Source of the DNA: Phytopseudomonas seleniipraecipitans
GTDB lineage: Bacteria; Pseudomonadota; Gammaproteobacteria; Pseudomonadales; Pseudomonadaceae
Length of the DNA: 64,000 nt
Reading direction: 5' to 3'
NCBI RefSeq assembly: GCF_900102335.1
Contig: NZ_FNBM01000003.1
Span: forward strand, 437,636-501,635
In this document: positions 26,063 through 35,354 of the stretch, piece by piece
Position numbering within the stretch: position 1 is the stretch's first letter
How the letters are laid out: every line of letters begins with the position of its first letter
The notes under the pieces: generated by a model
Told to the model about the DNA's origin: nothing
Database searches by the model: none
Seen by the model: the letters and a program-made list of their open reading frames with translations, nothing else
Position numbers and translations under genes: made by a program

Positions 26063-28546
26063 ATGCCGTACCTGCCTGCATCCCCCCGTTCGACGCTGAG
26101 CCTGTCGATCACCCGTGCCCTGCTCACCGGCCTGCTGGCCACCAGCCCGCTGCTGATCGCTGCCAGCGCTCAGGCGCAATCGGCCGCCACTGAACAGACC
26201 CGCGCCTACGCCATCCCCGCGGGTGACTTGGACGGCGCGCTGAACCGCTTTGCCAGCGAGGCCGACATCCTGCTATCGGTGGATTCACGCCTGACCGCCG
26301 GCAAACGCAGCCCCGGGCTGACCGGCAGCCACTCGGTGGACGCCGGCCTGGCTAAGCTGTTGGCCGGCACTGGTCTGCGCCCGCTCAAGGCCGGCCGCAA
26401 TTATGCCGTGGAACTCGCGCGTGACAGCGGCAGCTCACTGGAGCTGGGCGCGACCAGCATCAACGCCAGCGGTCTGGGTGATATCAACGAGGGCAGCGGC
26501 TCCTACACCACGGGTGCGGTGACCATCGGCAAGGGTCAGCATTCCCTGCGGGAAACGCCGCAGTCGGTTACGGTGATGACCCGCAAGATGCTCGATGACC
26601 AGAACCTCAACACCATCGAACAGGTCATGGAAAAAACCCCGGGCATCACCGTGTACGACTCGCCCATGGGCGGCAAGTACTTCTACTCCCGCGGCTTCCG
26701 CATGACCGGACAGTATCAGTACGACGGCGTACCCCTGGACATCGGCAGCAGTTATGCACAAGCCGACAGTTTCTCCAGCGACATGGCCATCTATGACCGG
26801 GTCGAAGTGCTGCGCGGTGCGGCGGGGATGATGAAAGGCGCCGGCGGCACTGCGGGCGGCGTCAACTTCGTGCGCAAGCGCGGCCAGTACACGCCCCACA
26901 CTCAGTTGTCCCTGTCGGCCGGCACCTGGGACAACTATCGCGCGCAGGTCGACACGGGCGGCCCGCTCAATGAAGCCGGCACGGTTCGCGGCCGGGCCGT
27001 GGCGACCCAGCAAAGTCGCCATTACTTCTACGACGTAGCCGAGCGCAAGGACCAGGTCTATTACGGTGCGCTGGATGTCGACCTGAGCGCCGACACCACC
27101 GTCGGCGTAGGCGTCGCCTACGAGGACCTCGACGCGACGCCCTGCTGGGGCGGCCTGCCGCGCTACGCCGATGGCAACGACCTGAAACTCGGCCGCTCGA
27201 CCTGCCTGAACCCGGCCTGGAACAACCAGCGCAGCAAGCGCACCACGGTATTCGGCGACCTGAGCCACCAGCTCAACGACAATTGGGCGCTCAAGGTAGC
27301 GGGTGTCTGGTCGCGCAATACCCAGGATATGGAATACGCCTTTCCCAGTGGCTCAGTGCCGGTAGGCGCCAGCAGGTCAAACACCCTGGTACTGGGCAGC
27401 ATCTATGACTACGACCAGGTGGACTACGGCCTCGATGCCTATGTCGACGGCACGTTCGATGCCTTTGGCCAGCAGCACGAACTGGTGGTTGGCGCCAACA
27501 CCAGCCGCTCCCACAAGGACGACTTCTTCGCCGTGGCGGCCCTGCCGCAACGGCAGAACGTGCTCGATCCTGACCATCATCTACCGCAACCGGACGAGAG
27601 CTACTACCTGGCCAATGCCTCGCGCGGCGGCCCGCTGGACATCCGCATCAAGCAGTACGGCGTCTACTCCACCGCTCGCCTGAAACTGGCCGAGCCGCTG
27701 ACAGTCGTAATCGGCAGCCGCGTCAGCTGGTACAAATCCGAAACCGACTCAGTCGCCTACTTTCGCGGCGTCGGCACCCCAGCCAATTCCGAGACCACCG
27801 AAACCGGGCAAGTCACGCCATTCGCCGGCCTGCTGCTCGACCTCAACGACAACCTGACGGCCTACGCCAGCTACACCGATATCTTCACGCCCCAGGGCAA
27901 CCTCAAGACCCTCGATGGCAGCACCCTGAAACCGCTGATCGGCAAGAGCTATGAGCTGGGCATCAAGGGCGAATGGTTTGCAGGGCGCCTGAACAGCGCC
28001 TTCAACCTGTTCCGCACCATTCAGGAAGACGCGGCGCAGACCGACCCGAACTGTGCCGACGGCAGTTGTTCGCAAAACTCCGGCAAGGTGCGCGCCCAAG
28101 GCTTCGAAGCGGAAATCAGCGGTGAAGTCATCGACCGCCTGCAACTGCTGGCCGGCTATACCTACACCCAGACCAAGGTGCTGGAGGATGCTGACCCGAA
28201 CCAGAATGGCGTGTCGTACAACTCCTACGTGCCGCGGCATCTGCTGCGCGTGTGGGGTGATTACAGCCTCAGCGGCCCATTGGAGCGTTTTACCGTGGGC
28301 GCCGGCTTCAACGCCCAGAGCGACAACTACCGCACCTCGCCGATCAGCGGCAACGATATCTCCCAGGCAGGCTACACCGTGTGGAACGGCCGCATCGGCT
28401 ACCGCGTCGATGACACTTGGTCGCTGGCACTCAACGGCAACAACCTGTTCGACAAGCGCTATTACACCACCGTGGGCACCGAAGGTTTCGGCAACTTCTA
28501 CGGTGAGCCGCGCAACTTCATGCTGTCGGTCAAGGCGGACTTTTAA
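26063..28546 (+). CDS. TonB-dependent siderophore receptor with signalling domain (module 2)
   Basis: 827-residue outer-membrane receptor. A long signal peptide (cleavage near AQAQS) leads to the STN signalling domain (about 45-120, AYAIPAGDLDGALNRFASEA), TonB-box region (LELGATSI), plug (RETPQSVTVMTRKMLDDQ) and barrel ending MLSVKADF. GAGGATATCCGGA precedes the ATG. With the upstream FecI/FecR pair it forms a cell-surface signalling system that should induce this gene when its ferric siderophore is bound. The siderophore is not identifiable. Confidence 0.94.
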   Translation: MPYLPASPRSTLSLSITRALLTGLLATSPLLIAASAQAQSAATEQTRAYAIPAGDLDGALNRFASEADILLSVDSRLTAGKRSPGLTGSHSVDAGLAKLLAGTGLRPLKAGRNYAVELARDSGSSLELGATSINASGLGDINEGSGSYTTGAVTIGKGQHSLRETPQSVTVMTRKMLDDQNLNTIEQVMEKTPGITVYDSPMGGKYFYSRGFRMTGQYQYDGVPLDIGSSYAQADSFSSDMAIYDRVEVLRGAAGMMKGAGGTAGGVNFVRKRGQYTPHTQLSLSAGTWDNYRAQVDTGGPLNEAGTVRGRAVATQQSRHYFYDVAERKDQVYYGALDVDLSADTTVGVGVAYEDLDATPCWGGLPRYADGNDLKLGRSTCLNPAWNNQRSKRTTVFGDLSHQLNDNWALKVAGVWSRNTQDMEYAFPSGSVPVGASRSNTLVLGSIYDYDQVDYGLDAYVDGTFDAFGQQHELVVGANTSRSHKDDFFAVAALPQRQNVLDPDHHLPQPDESYYLANASRGGPLDIRIKQYGVYSTARLKLAEPLTVVIGSRVSWYKSETDSVAYFRGVGTPANSETTETGQVTPFAGLLLDLNDNLTAYASYTDIFTPQGNLKTLDGSTLKPLIGKSYELGIKGEWFAGRLNSAFNLFRTIQEDAAQTDPNCADGSCSQNSGKVRAQGFEAEISGEVIDRLQLLAGYTYTQTKVLEDADPNQNGVSYNSYVPRHLLRVWGDYSLSGPLERFTVGAGFNAQSDNYRTSPISGNDISQAGYTVWNGRIGYRVDDTWSLALNGNNLFDKRYYTTVGTEGFGNFYGEPRNFMLSVKADF

Positions 28547-28675
28547 ACTGGCTTCGGCAGCCCGACACGCAGAGCTGCCCGCCACCTTCGCAGGAGGCTC
28601 GATTCTCTGATTCGCCACTTGGGAACTGTCTGCTGATGCCAGTAGAATCCGCACTCCTTTTTTTGGGCTCTGACC

Positions 28676-30064
28676 ATGCACCCAGCCGACTCCACTCCCA
28701 AGGCCGCTGCGAGTAACAGCGAATTGATCTACGGCCTCGAAGACCGCCCGCGGCCGCTGGTGGCGATTCTCGCTGCGCTGCAGCATTTGCTGGCGATCAT
28801 CGTGCCGATCGTCACGCCTGGCCTGTTGATCTGCCAGGCCCTGGGCGTGTCGGCCCGTGACACCAACTTGATCGTTTCCATGAGCCTGGTGATCTCCGGT
28901 ATCGCCACCTACGTGCAATGCCGTCGCTTCGGCCCGCTGGGTGCAGGGCTGCTGGTGGTGCAGGGCACCAGCTTCAACTTCGTCGGCCCACTGATTGCCG
29001 GCGGCGCGCTGATGGTCAAGCAGGGGACGCCGGTCGAAGCGGTGATGGCGGCGATCTTCGGCGTGGTGATCGCCGGCTCGTTCATCGAAATCGGCATTTC
29101 GCGCATCCTGCCGTTCGTGAAGAAGCTGATCACCCCACTGGTGACCGGTATCGTGGTGCTGATGATCGGCCTGACGCTGATCAAGGTCGGCCTGATCAGC
29201 ATGGGCGGTGGTTACGGTGCCATGGCCAACGGCACCTTCGCCAACGGCGAGAACCTGCTGTTGTCCGGCGTGGTGCTGGCGGTGATCGTGGTGCTCAACC
29301 GCATTCCCGTGGTGTGGATGCGCAGCTGCGCGATCGTCATTGCCCTGCTGGTCGGCTACGCGTTGGCCGGCTACCTGGGCCGCCTGGATTTCACCGGCAT
29401 GCATCAGGCCGAGCTGTTCCAGGTACCAACGCCGCTGCACTTCGGCCTCGGTTTTTCCTGGAGCCTGTTCATCCCGATGCTAGTGATTTACCTGGTCACC
29501 TCACTCGAAGCCATCGGTGACGTGACCGCCACCAGCAAGGTGTCCAAGCAGCCCGTCGAAGGCCCGCTGTGGATGCAACGGATCAAGGGCGGCGTGCTGG
29601 TCAACGGCGTCAATTCGCTGCTGGCCGGTGTGTTCAATACCTTCCCAAGCTCGGTCTTCGCCCAGAACAATGGGGTGATCCAACTGACCGGTATCGCCAG
29701 CCGCCATATCGGTGTGTGGATCGCCCTGATGCTGGTAGTTCTCGGCCTGTTCCCGGCGGTTGCCGGCGTGATCCAGGCCGTTCCCGAGCCGGTGCTTGGC
29801 GGAGCAGCCATGGTGATGTTCGGCGCCGTCGCGGCCTCGGGCATCAACATCCTGGCGGGCATCGATCTGGATCGCCGCGCCCTGCTGATCATCGCTGTGT
29901 CTCTGGCCCTCGGCCTCGGCGTGTCGCAGGTACCGGAATTCCTCGCCCACATGCCGGAGGCACTGCGCAACGTACTGGAATCCGGCGTGGCTACCGGTGG
30001 TATTTGTGCGCTGGTGCTGAATTGGTTCCTGCCGGACAGCCCGGCCAAGGGCGAGCAAGCCTGA
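28676..30064 (+). CDS. Purine (xanthine/urate type) permease, NCS2 family
   Basis: 462-residue inner-membrane nucleobase:cation symporter with about 12-14 helices. The QH motif (LQHLLAI), the ASLEAIGDVTATS-like Glu motif (LVTSLEAIGDVTATSKVS) and the NCS2 signature region NTFPSSVFAQNNGVIQLTG resemble E. coli XanQ/XanP and UacT, favouring xanthine or urate over uracil. It is monocistronic; no purine riboswitch is visible upstream. Confidence 0.85.
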   Translation: MHPADSTPKAAASNSELIYGLEDRPRPLVAILAALQHLLAIIVPIVTPGLLICQALGVSARDTNLIVSMSLVISGIATYVQCRRFGPLGAGLLVVQGTSFNFVGPLIAGGALMVKQGTPVEAVMAAIFGVVIAGSFIEIGISRILPFVKKLITPLVTGIVVLMIGLTLIKVGLISMGGGYGAMANGTFANGENLLLSGVVLAVIVVLNRIPVVWMRSCAIVIALLVGYALAGYLGRLDFTGMHQAELFQVPTPLHFGLGFSWSLFIPMLVIYLVTSLEAIGDVTATSKVSKQPVEGPLWMQRIKGGVLVNGVNSLLAGVFNTFPSSVFAQNNGVIQLTGIASRHIGVWIALMLVVLGLFPAVAGVIQAVPEPVLGGAAMVMFGAVAASGINILAGIDLDRRALLIIAVSLALGLGVSQVPEFLAHMPEALRNVLESGVATGGICALVLNWFLPDSPAKGEQA

Positions 30065-30084
30065 CGCCAATCCGATGATCGTGA

Positions 30085-30106
30085 CCGGGGGGAGCGTCGC
30101 CCCCGG
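30085..30106 (+). terminator. GC-rich hairpin after the permease gene
   Basis: CCGGGGG and CCCCCGG form a seven-base stem with an eight-base loop, 21 bases after the stop. The downstream 60 bases include fragments of GTAGGAGC-type repeats (near 30171 and 30202). Confidence 0.45.
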
Positions 30107-30244
30107 CGCGAACTACTTACAGCAGCCTGGTATCGGTGTTGTCTGCACCATTCGCCGCGGGGTCGCGGGTCCTACAAAAGCGGGTAGACCTGCAGACGCG
30201 TAGGAGCCCGACCTCAGGGCGCGGTACAACTCCAGGCACGAATC

Positions 30245-30270
30245 AAAAGGGCCGCATAAGCGGCCCTTTT
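30245..30270. terminator. Intrinsic terminator between convergent permease and receptor genes
   Basis: A perfect 11-base stem (AAAAGGGCCGC / GCGGCCCTTTT, loop ATAA) lies 17 bases beyond the stop of the minus-strand receptor gene and can act in both directions. Confidence 0.88.
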
Positions 30271-30287
30271 CATATGTGGCAGATGGC

Positions 30288-32549
30288 TCAGAAGTCGTAG
30301 CGCGTGGTCAGCATGACGTTACGCGGCTCGCCCCAGGAGTAAACGCTGTAGAAGTCCATGATGGTCAGGTACTTCTTGTCCAGCAGGTTGTTGACGTTGA
30401 GGGTCGCCGAGAGGTTGTCGGTAACCTGATACTTGGCCATCGCATCGACTAACCAGTAGGCGCTCTGGCCAAAGTCTTCGCTGCCACCGAGCGGCGTATT
30501 CGCAACGGAGCCCCAGCTTCTGCTCTGCCAGCGCGCACCACCGCCGATGGTCAGCGGCTCGAACTGCCCCTTGAGCTTGTAGGTGGTGTAGAAGCTGAAC
30601 TGGTCTTCCGGCTCGACGGTGGATAGCTTGTCGCCATCCTGCCTGGCGATCTTGTGCGTGTAGCCGAGCTGGGCCTGCCAACCGGGCATCAGCTCACCGG
30701 AAAGCTCTGCTTCATAGCCCTTGGTGATTACGCCATCTGCCGCCTTGTAAGCGACTTCGTTGGAGTTCTGCACGTTGCCAACCTGAACGCCGAAATTGTC
30801 CTGGTGGACCTCAAAGTAGGCGAGGCTGGTATTGAGGCGGCCGTCGTAAAACTCCCCCTTGATACCCAGCTCGTAGTTATCACCCTCGAGCGGATCAAGC
30901 GCCGAACCGGTAACGGTACGGATCGATTGCGGTTTGAAAATACTGGTGTAACTGCCATAAACGGAGAAGTTGTCGTTCAGGTCGTAGATCAGCCCGGCAT
31001 AGGGAACCACCACGCCAGTCTCGGTCTGGGTTTGATGCGTGACAGGCGGGTTGTAGATACTTCTACCTTTGTTGACGCTTCGGTAGTTGGCGAAGCGAGC
31101 GCCCAGTATCAATTTCAGGTCATCACGCAAATTGAAGCGTGAGGCCGTGTAAAGGCCATTCTCCCAGGTCACCCGGTCGTCTTCACCGGTGTACTCCCAA
31201 GCCGGCTCGGGGATATCGCCACGCCATTCGTAGAAGTTGCCCACGGAGCCGGTGTAATCCGCCGGAGCGCCTTTGCCATCATTTTCCCAGTGGCTGCGCT
31301 TCACGCTTCCTCCAACCACCAATTCATGCTCACGCCCGAACAGCTGGAAAGGGCCGCTGCCGTATACATCCACGGCATCGCTGGTGGTTTTACCCACGTA
31401 CTTGCCCAACCACAGGCCAACCCCAGCGCCGGTAACCGGATCCGGGTTACCGGCGGCGGCGGCACCTAGCGCAGCGTCATAACCATTGATCTGGTGATTG
31501 AGCTGCATCTTGCCCACCCAACCGTTGTCGAACTGGCGCTCCAGGGTCGCGAAAACCGTGCGGGTGTATTGATCCCAATGGCTCCAGTCAGCGGCATTGC
31601 TGAACGAGCGCGAGACCTTACTAAAATCGCCATCACCGTTGAAGATCGGGTTACCACCCCAGGTCGACCCCTCGGGGTTGCTGTCCTGATAATCCGCCCC
31701 TACCGACAGCAGAGTGCTCTCGTCTAGGTCGAACTCGAGGATTCCATAGAAGACCTGGGTTTCGCGCTCGTAGCGATCCTGGGCCGAATGCTTGTTCTGA
31801 TAGGCAGCGACCGCACGACCACGCACATTACCGGTTTCGGTGAGTGGGCCCGCGACGTCCAGCTCGCTGCGGTAGGTATCCCATGAGCCGGTACCCAAAG
31901 TGACGTGGCCGCTGAATTCGTGCGTCGGCTTCTTGCGGATCAGGTTGATGGTCGCACCCGGATCACCACTACCGGTCAGTAGGCCAGTCGCACCTTTCAA
32001 TACTTCGATGCGGTCATAGATCGCCATGTCACTGAGCGTGTTGCCCGACGAGTACCCTGCGTCGCGCGTCATCGGAATGCCGTCGTACTGGAAGTTATTG
32101 ATCGCGAAACCACGGGAGTAGTACTCGTTACGCTCGGTGTCGTACGTAACGATGCTGACCCCCGGCGTATGCCTCATGACATCGTCGATACTGTTCAGCG
32201 CGAAATCGTCCATGTGCTTGCGGGTGATCACGCTGATCGACTGTGGCGTTTCGCGCGGCGTTAACACCAAACGAGTCGCGGTGGCGATGGAGCCTGGGGT
32301 ATAGGATTGTGACTCCTCGGTGATGGTACCGAGCTGGTTGCTGGTAACCGAGGTGGCGCCCAGCTCCAGGGCTCCGTTCTGAGATTCCAGTACCACTGCA
32401 TTCGCACTATCGCTCTGCGCCGCCTGCTGCGCGTGGGCCATCAGCGGCATCGCGATGCTGGCCAGGGTGACGGCAACAGCTAGCAGGTTGGGGGCACCGG
32501 GAACCGGACGCCGGGCACAGCCAAAGGCCGCCCTGGTAGAGGCATTCAT
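30288..32549 (-). CDS. TonB-dependent siderophore receptor (no signalling domain)
   Basis: 753-residue outer-membrane receptor. The signal peptide is long and cleaved near AHAQQ; a TonB-box region (LELGATSV), plug (RETPQSISVITRKHMDD) and barrel ending MLTTRYDF follow. It lacks the STN domain of the other two receptors and has no sigma/anti-sigma pair, so it is probably controlled directly by Fur, and a matching box lies upstream. AGGAGAC precedes the ATG at 32549; the in-frame ATG at 32612 lies within the Fur box. Confidence 0.94.
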   Translation of the reverse strand: MNASTRAAFGCARRPVPGAPNLLAVAVTLASIAMPLMAHAQQAAQSDSANAVVLESQNGALELGATSVTSNQLGTITEESQSYTPGSIATATRLVLTPRETPQSISVITRKHMDDFALNSIDDVMRHTPGVSIVTYDTERNEYYSRGFAINNFQYDGIPMTRDAGYSSGNTLSDMAIYDRIEVLKGATGLLTGSGDPGATINLIRKKPTHEFSGHVTLGTGSWDTYRSELDVAGPLTETGNVRGRAVAAYQNKHSAQDRYERETQVFYGILEFDLDESTLLSVGADYQDSNPEGSTWGGNPIFNGDGDFSKVSRSFSNAADWSHWDQYTRTVFATLERQFDNGWVGKMQLNHQINGYDAALGAAAAGNPDPVTGAGVGLWLGKYVGKTTSDAVDVYGSGPFQLFGREHELVVGGSVKRSHWENDGKGAPADYTGSVGNFYEWRGDIPEPAWEYTGEDDRVTWENGLYTASRFNLRDDLKLILGARFANYRSVNKGRSIYNPPVTHQTQTETGVVVPYAGLIYDLNDNFSVYGSYTSIFKPQSIRTVTGSALDPLEGDNYELGIKGEFYDGRLNTSLAYFEVHQDNFGVQVGNVQNSNEVAYKAADGVITKGYEAELSGELMPGWQAQLGYTHKIARQDGDKLSTVEPEDQFSFYTTYKLKGQFEPLTIGGGARWQSRSWGSVANTPLGGSEDFGQSAYWLVDAMAKYQVTDNLSATLNVNNLLDKKYLTIMDFYSVYSWGEPRNVMLTTRYDF

Positions 32550-32597
32550 GGGAGTCTCCTGTTGTTTTTGAGTTAAGTGATACGCAGAGCGATTAAC

Positions 32598-32616
32598 GAT
32601 ATCACTTCTCATTATC
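32598..32616 (-). promoter_or_regulatory. Probable Fur box before the third receptor gene
   Basis: On the gene's strand the 19-mer reads GATAATGAGAAGTGATATC, matching the Fur consensus at 12 of 19 positions, with a perfect left half. It lies about 50 bases before the start codon. Confidence 0.65.
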
Positions 32617-32752
32617 TCCTTAAATCTTATTACCGGCTGTTGCAGTCATTGTGTGAGCTACCGCAACCCATCGCAGCAGACACTCAGCGCCAGGAAATGG
32701 AGGACGAAGGGAGTCGAGCTGCACGATAAATGGCAGCTGTACGAGGGGAGAA

Positions 32753-32773
32753 TTAACGGTTAACGGTTAACGG
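32753..32773 (+). repeat. Three tandem copies of TTAACGG
   Basis: Three perfect, adjacent seven-base copies in an AT-richer spot between the receptor gene and the YitT-family gene. No similar arrays nearby; significance unknown. Confidence 0.8.
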
Positions 32774-32819
32774 GATAAGCAGGTGCGATGCCGATAGCAG
32801 GTGAGCAGCGCGTCGCTTC

Positions 32820-33464
32820 TCAACTCACGCCCATATAGCGACCGGCGCGGTGGTTGATCGCCAGCACCATGTTCAGCGCCACGGCACCGAGCACCGACAG
32901 CGCGACCTTTTCCGGGGCGACAACGAAGATCGAGGCCAGCACGATGGCAGCGTCCACGCCCATCTGTACGGCGCCGGCACGCCACCCGAAGCGCTCCTGC
33001 AGATACAGCGCAAGGATGTTCACGCCACCGAGGCTGGCGCGGTGACGGAACAGCATCAGCAGGCCAAGGCCCATGGCGAAACCACCGAACAGCGCCGCAT
33101 ACAGTTCATTGAGCGCCGCGAAAGTAACCCAATGTGGCGTCAGCTCGGCGAGCAGTGAAACCAGGCCGACCGCGCACACCGTGCGCAGGGTGAAGGCCCA
33201 ACCCATGCGCCAGAGTGCTAACGCATAGAACGGCAGATTAAGCAGGAAGAACACCATGCCGAATGGCCAGCCGACCAGGTACTTGAGCAGGAAAGCCAGG
33301 CCCACCGTGCCGCCGGTCAGCAACCCGGCGTGGCTGTATAAGGTGATGCCCAAGGCCACCATCGCTGTACCCAGCACGAGCGCCAGCGCGTCCTCCCAAA
33401 GCGGGTGACGAATGAAAAAGTCGGCAATCGTCTCTCGCTCACCGGAGCCAGGGGTGTCGTTCAT
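32820..33464 (-). CDS. YitT-family membrane protein
   Basis: 214-residue inner-membrane protein of the YitT (DUF161) family, function unknown. About six hydrophobic helices are visible; the family motif GLLTGGTVGLAFLL lies near residue 50 and SLGGVNILALYLQERFG near 145. The start at 33464 gives a short charged N-terminus; an earlier ATG at 33512 adds sixteen residues. It is convergent with nothing and follows folA-strand genes. Confidence 0.85.
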   Translation of the reverse strand: MNDTPGSGERETIADFFIRHPLWEDALALVLGTAMVALGITLYSHAGLLTGGTVGLAFLLKYLVGWPFGMVFFLLNLPFYALALWRMGWAFTLRTVCAVGLVSLLAELTPHWVTFAALNELYAALFGGFAMGLGLLMLFRHRASLGGVNILALYLQERFGWRAGAVQMGVDAAIVLASIFVVAPEKVALSVLGAVALNMVLAINHRAGRYMGVS

Positions 33465-33543
33465 GGCGTAACTGTCTCGCTGGGCGCACACGGAAAAACG
33501 CCACCGGATCAAGGTGGCGAATCAGAATGTATAAGGGGGCGGA

Positions 33544-34056
33544 CTAGAGGCGAGCCCAGGTCTCGAAACTGTGCGCGGGCGCCGCCTCGGTGGCGGGCTG
33601 GTCGTCACGCTCCACACGCTGCCATTGTGCTTCATCGAAGGCTGGAAACCAGGCGTCGCCCTCAGGCTGCAAAGCCACGCGGGTGAGGTACAGGCGGTCG
33701 GCAATCGGCAGCGCCTGTTCGTACAGCTGGGCGCCGCCGATCAGCATCACTTCGTCTACGCCTTGCTCGCGGGCCCAGGCTTCGGCGCGCTCGTGGGCGG
33801 CTTCAACCGTCGCGAAGACCTCAGCGCCGTCCAGCTGCAAGCCAGCCTGACGGCTGACCACCAGATTGAGCCGGCCAGGCAGCGGGCGGCCGAGGGAATC
33901 CCAGGTCTTGCGACCCATGATGATCGGCTTGCCAAGGGTCTTGGCCTTGAAGTGCTTGAGGTCCGCCGGCAGGTGCCAGGGCAGTTGGTTATCGCGGCCA
34001 ATCACTCGGTTTTCCGCGAGGGCGGCGATCAGACAGAGGGGGAGTCGTGTGGTCAT
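33544..34056 (-). CDS. folA: Dihydrofolate reductase
   Basis: 170-residue enzyme reducing dihydrofolate with NADPH. Substrate-binding motif LPWHLPADLKHFK (catalytic Asp), the NADPH motif IIMGRKTWDSLGRPLPGR and VMLIGGAQLY are all present. The ATG at 34056 gives the normal length; an upstream ATG at 34083 adds nine residues. It diverges from glpQ, and thyA, which regenerates its substrate, is elsewhere in the window. Confidence 0.96.
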   Translation of the reverse strand: MTTRLPLCLIAALAENRVIGRDNQLPWHLPADLKHFKAKTLGKPIIMGRKTWDSLGRPLPGRLNLVVSRQAGLQLDGAEVFATVEAAHERAEAWAREQGVDEVMLIGGAQLYEQALPIADRLYLTRVALQPEGDAWFPAFDEAQWQRVERDDQPATEAAPAHSFETWARL

Positions 34057-34104
34057 GGCGGCGAGCATAGCAGAGCGCCCCATCGGCCCGCATGACTTGC
34101 CGCA

Positions 34105-34122
34105 CTGTCATCGTCACGCCAT
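34105..34122 (+). promoter_or_regulatory. Probable Pho box before glpQ
   Basis: A perfect CTGTCAT at 34105 is followed at 11-base spacing by ACGCCAT (four of seven) and then TTGTCGG at 34127 (four of seven). The array lies about 60-75 bases before glpQ, a gene that is phosphate-regulated in P. aeruginosa. Confidence 0.6.
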
Positions 34123-34180
34123 CTTTGTCGGTGCAGGCTGTTGCAAACGACCAATCAACGTCGCTCAGGAGAGATGCCCA

Positions 34181-35287
34181 ATGCCGCTACGCCAGCCCCG
34201 TCTGTTAGTGCTCAGCGCCCTGCTGGCCCTGCCCTTCACGGCCAGTGCCGATCCATCAGCAATGCCCGCCGCCCAGCGCGCCGATGCCGGTAAACCGCTG
34301 ATTATCGCCCACCGTGGCGCCAGCGGTTACCTGCCGGAGCATACCCTCGCGGCCTACGCGATCGCCGTGCTGCAGGGCGCCGACTATGTTGAACCGGACC
34401 TGGTGATGAGCAAGGACGGGCAGCTGTTTGCGCGCCACGACAATGAACTCGGCCTGACCACCGACGTGGCCAGGCACCCGGAATTCGCTGATCGCAAGCG
34501 CAAGCAGCGGATCGATGGTGTCGAGCTCGACGGCTGGTTCAGCGAGGACTTCACCGCCGCCGAACTCAAGCGTCTGCGCGCCATCGAGCGCATTCCCGAT
34601 ATCCGTCCGGGCAACACCCGCCTCGACGGCCAGTTCGAGATTCCCACCCTGCAGGAAATCATCGACCTGGTGAAAGCCCTGCAGGTCAGCCAGGGTCGCG
34701 AGATTGGCTTGTACATCGAGACCAAGCACCCGCAGCACTTCCAGGACCTGGGCTTGGCCATGGAAAAACCGCTGGTCGAGGCGCTCGCACGCAGCGGCTA
34801 CCGCGACGCAACGGCGCCGGTTTACATCCAGTCGTTCGAAGTCAGCAACTTGAAAGCGCTGCGCCAGTTGAGTTCGCTGCGTCTGGTGCAGCTGTACGGC
34901 AAGGGCCAGCCCCATGATCAGGTGGTGCAAGGTAATCCGCTCACCTATGCGCAGATGGCCACGCCCGCCGGGCTGCGCGCTGTCGCGCAGTACGCGGTCG
35001 GTGTCGGGCCGGACAAAGGCTACGTGATCCCGCGGCAGGCGGACGGTAGCCTGGGCCAACCGACACGTTTCGTGGCCGATGCCCACGCCGCAGGCCTGCT
35101 GGTGCACCCGTACACCTTCCGCGCCGAGAACTCGTTCCTGCCGACCGAGCTGAAACGCGGCGACAGCCCGGCGACGCGCGGCGATATCGACGCCGAGGTT
35201 CGCGCCTTCCTGGCGACCGGTATCGACGGCCTGTTCATCGACCAGCCGGATATCGCCGTGCGTCTGCGCGCGGAAGCCCGACGGTAA
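34181..35287 (+). CDS. glpQ: Periplasmic glycerophosphodiester phosphodiesterase
   Basis: 368-residue exported enzyme that hydrolyses glycerophosphodiesters to glycerol-3-phosphate plus an alcohol. A signal peptide (cleavage near ASADP) precedes the GDPD domain with IIAHRGASGYLPEHTLAAY (catalytic His, Arg, Glu), VEPDLVMSKDG and ARHDNEL. The C-terminal DGLFIDQPDIA completes the TIM barrel. AGGAGA precedes the ATG at 34181. A Pho box upstream fits a role in scavenging phosphate from membrane lipid debris. Confidence 0.94.
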   Translation: MPLRQPRLLVLSALLALPFTASADPSAMPAAQRADAGKPLIIAHRGASGYLPEHTLAAYAIAVLQGADYVEPDLVMSKDGQLFARHDNELGLTTDVARHPEFADRKRKQRIDGVELDGWFSEDFTAAELKRLRAIERIPDIRPGNTRLDGQFEIPTLQEIIDLVKALQVSQGREIGLYIETKHPQHFQDLGLAMEKPLVEALARSGYRDATAPVYIQSFEVSNLKALRQLSSLRLVQLYGKGQPHDQVVQGNPLTYAQMATPAGLRAVAQYAVGVGPDKGYVIPRQADGSLGQPTRFVADAHAAGLLVHPYTFRAENSFLPTELKRGDSPATRGDIDAEVRAFLATGIDGLFIDQPDIAVRLRAEARR

Positions 35288-35354
35288 CTGCGAGCTTTTG
35301 TCATTCACCTTGCAACGGTATGCTCCCGGAGACTGCTACCCACCGGGAGATCGC

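Noticed and set aside
27749..29440. Long minus-strand open frame (563 codons) across the second receptor and the permease
   Set aside because: It is antisense to two well-supported genes, spans their intergenic region, and translates to low-complexity His/Gln/Asp-rich sequence typical of shadow frames in GC-rich DNA.
32753..32773. Tandem repeats as replication iterons or an attachment site
   Set aside because: Only three seven-base units, with no replication, integrase or DnaA-box context.
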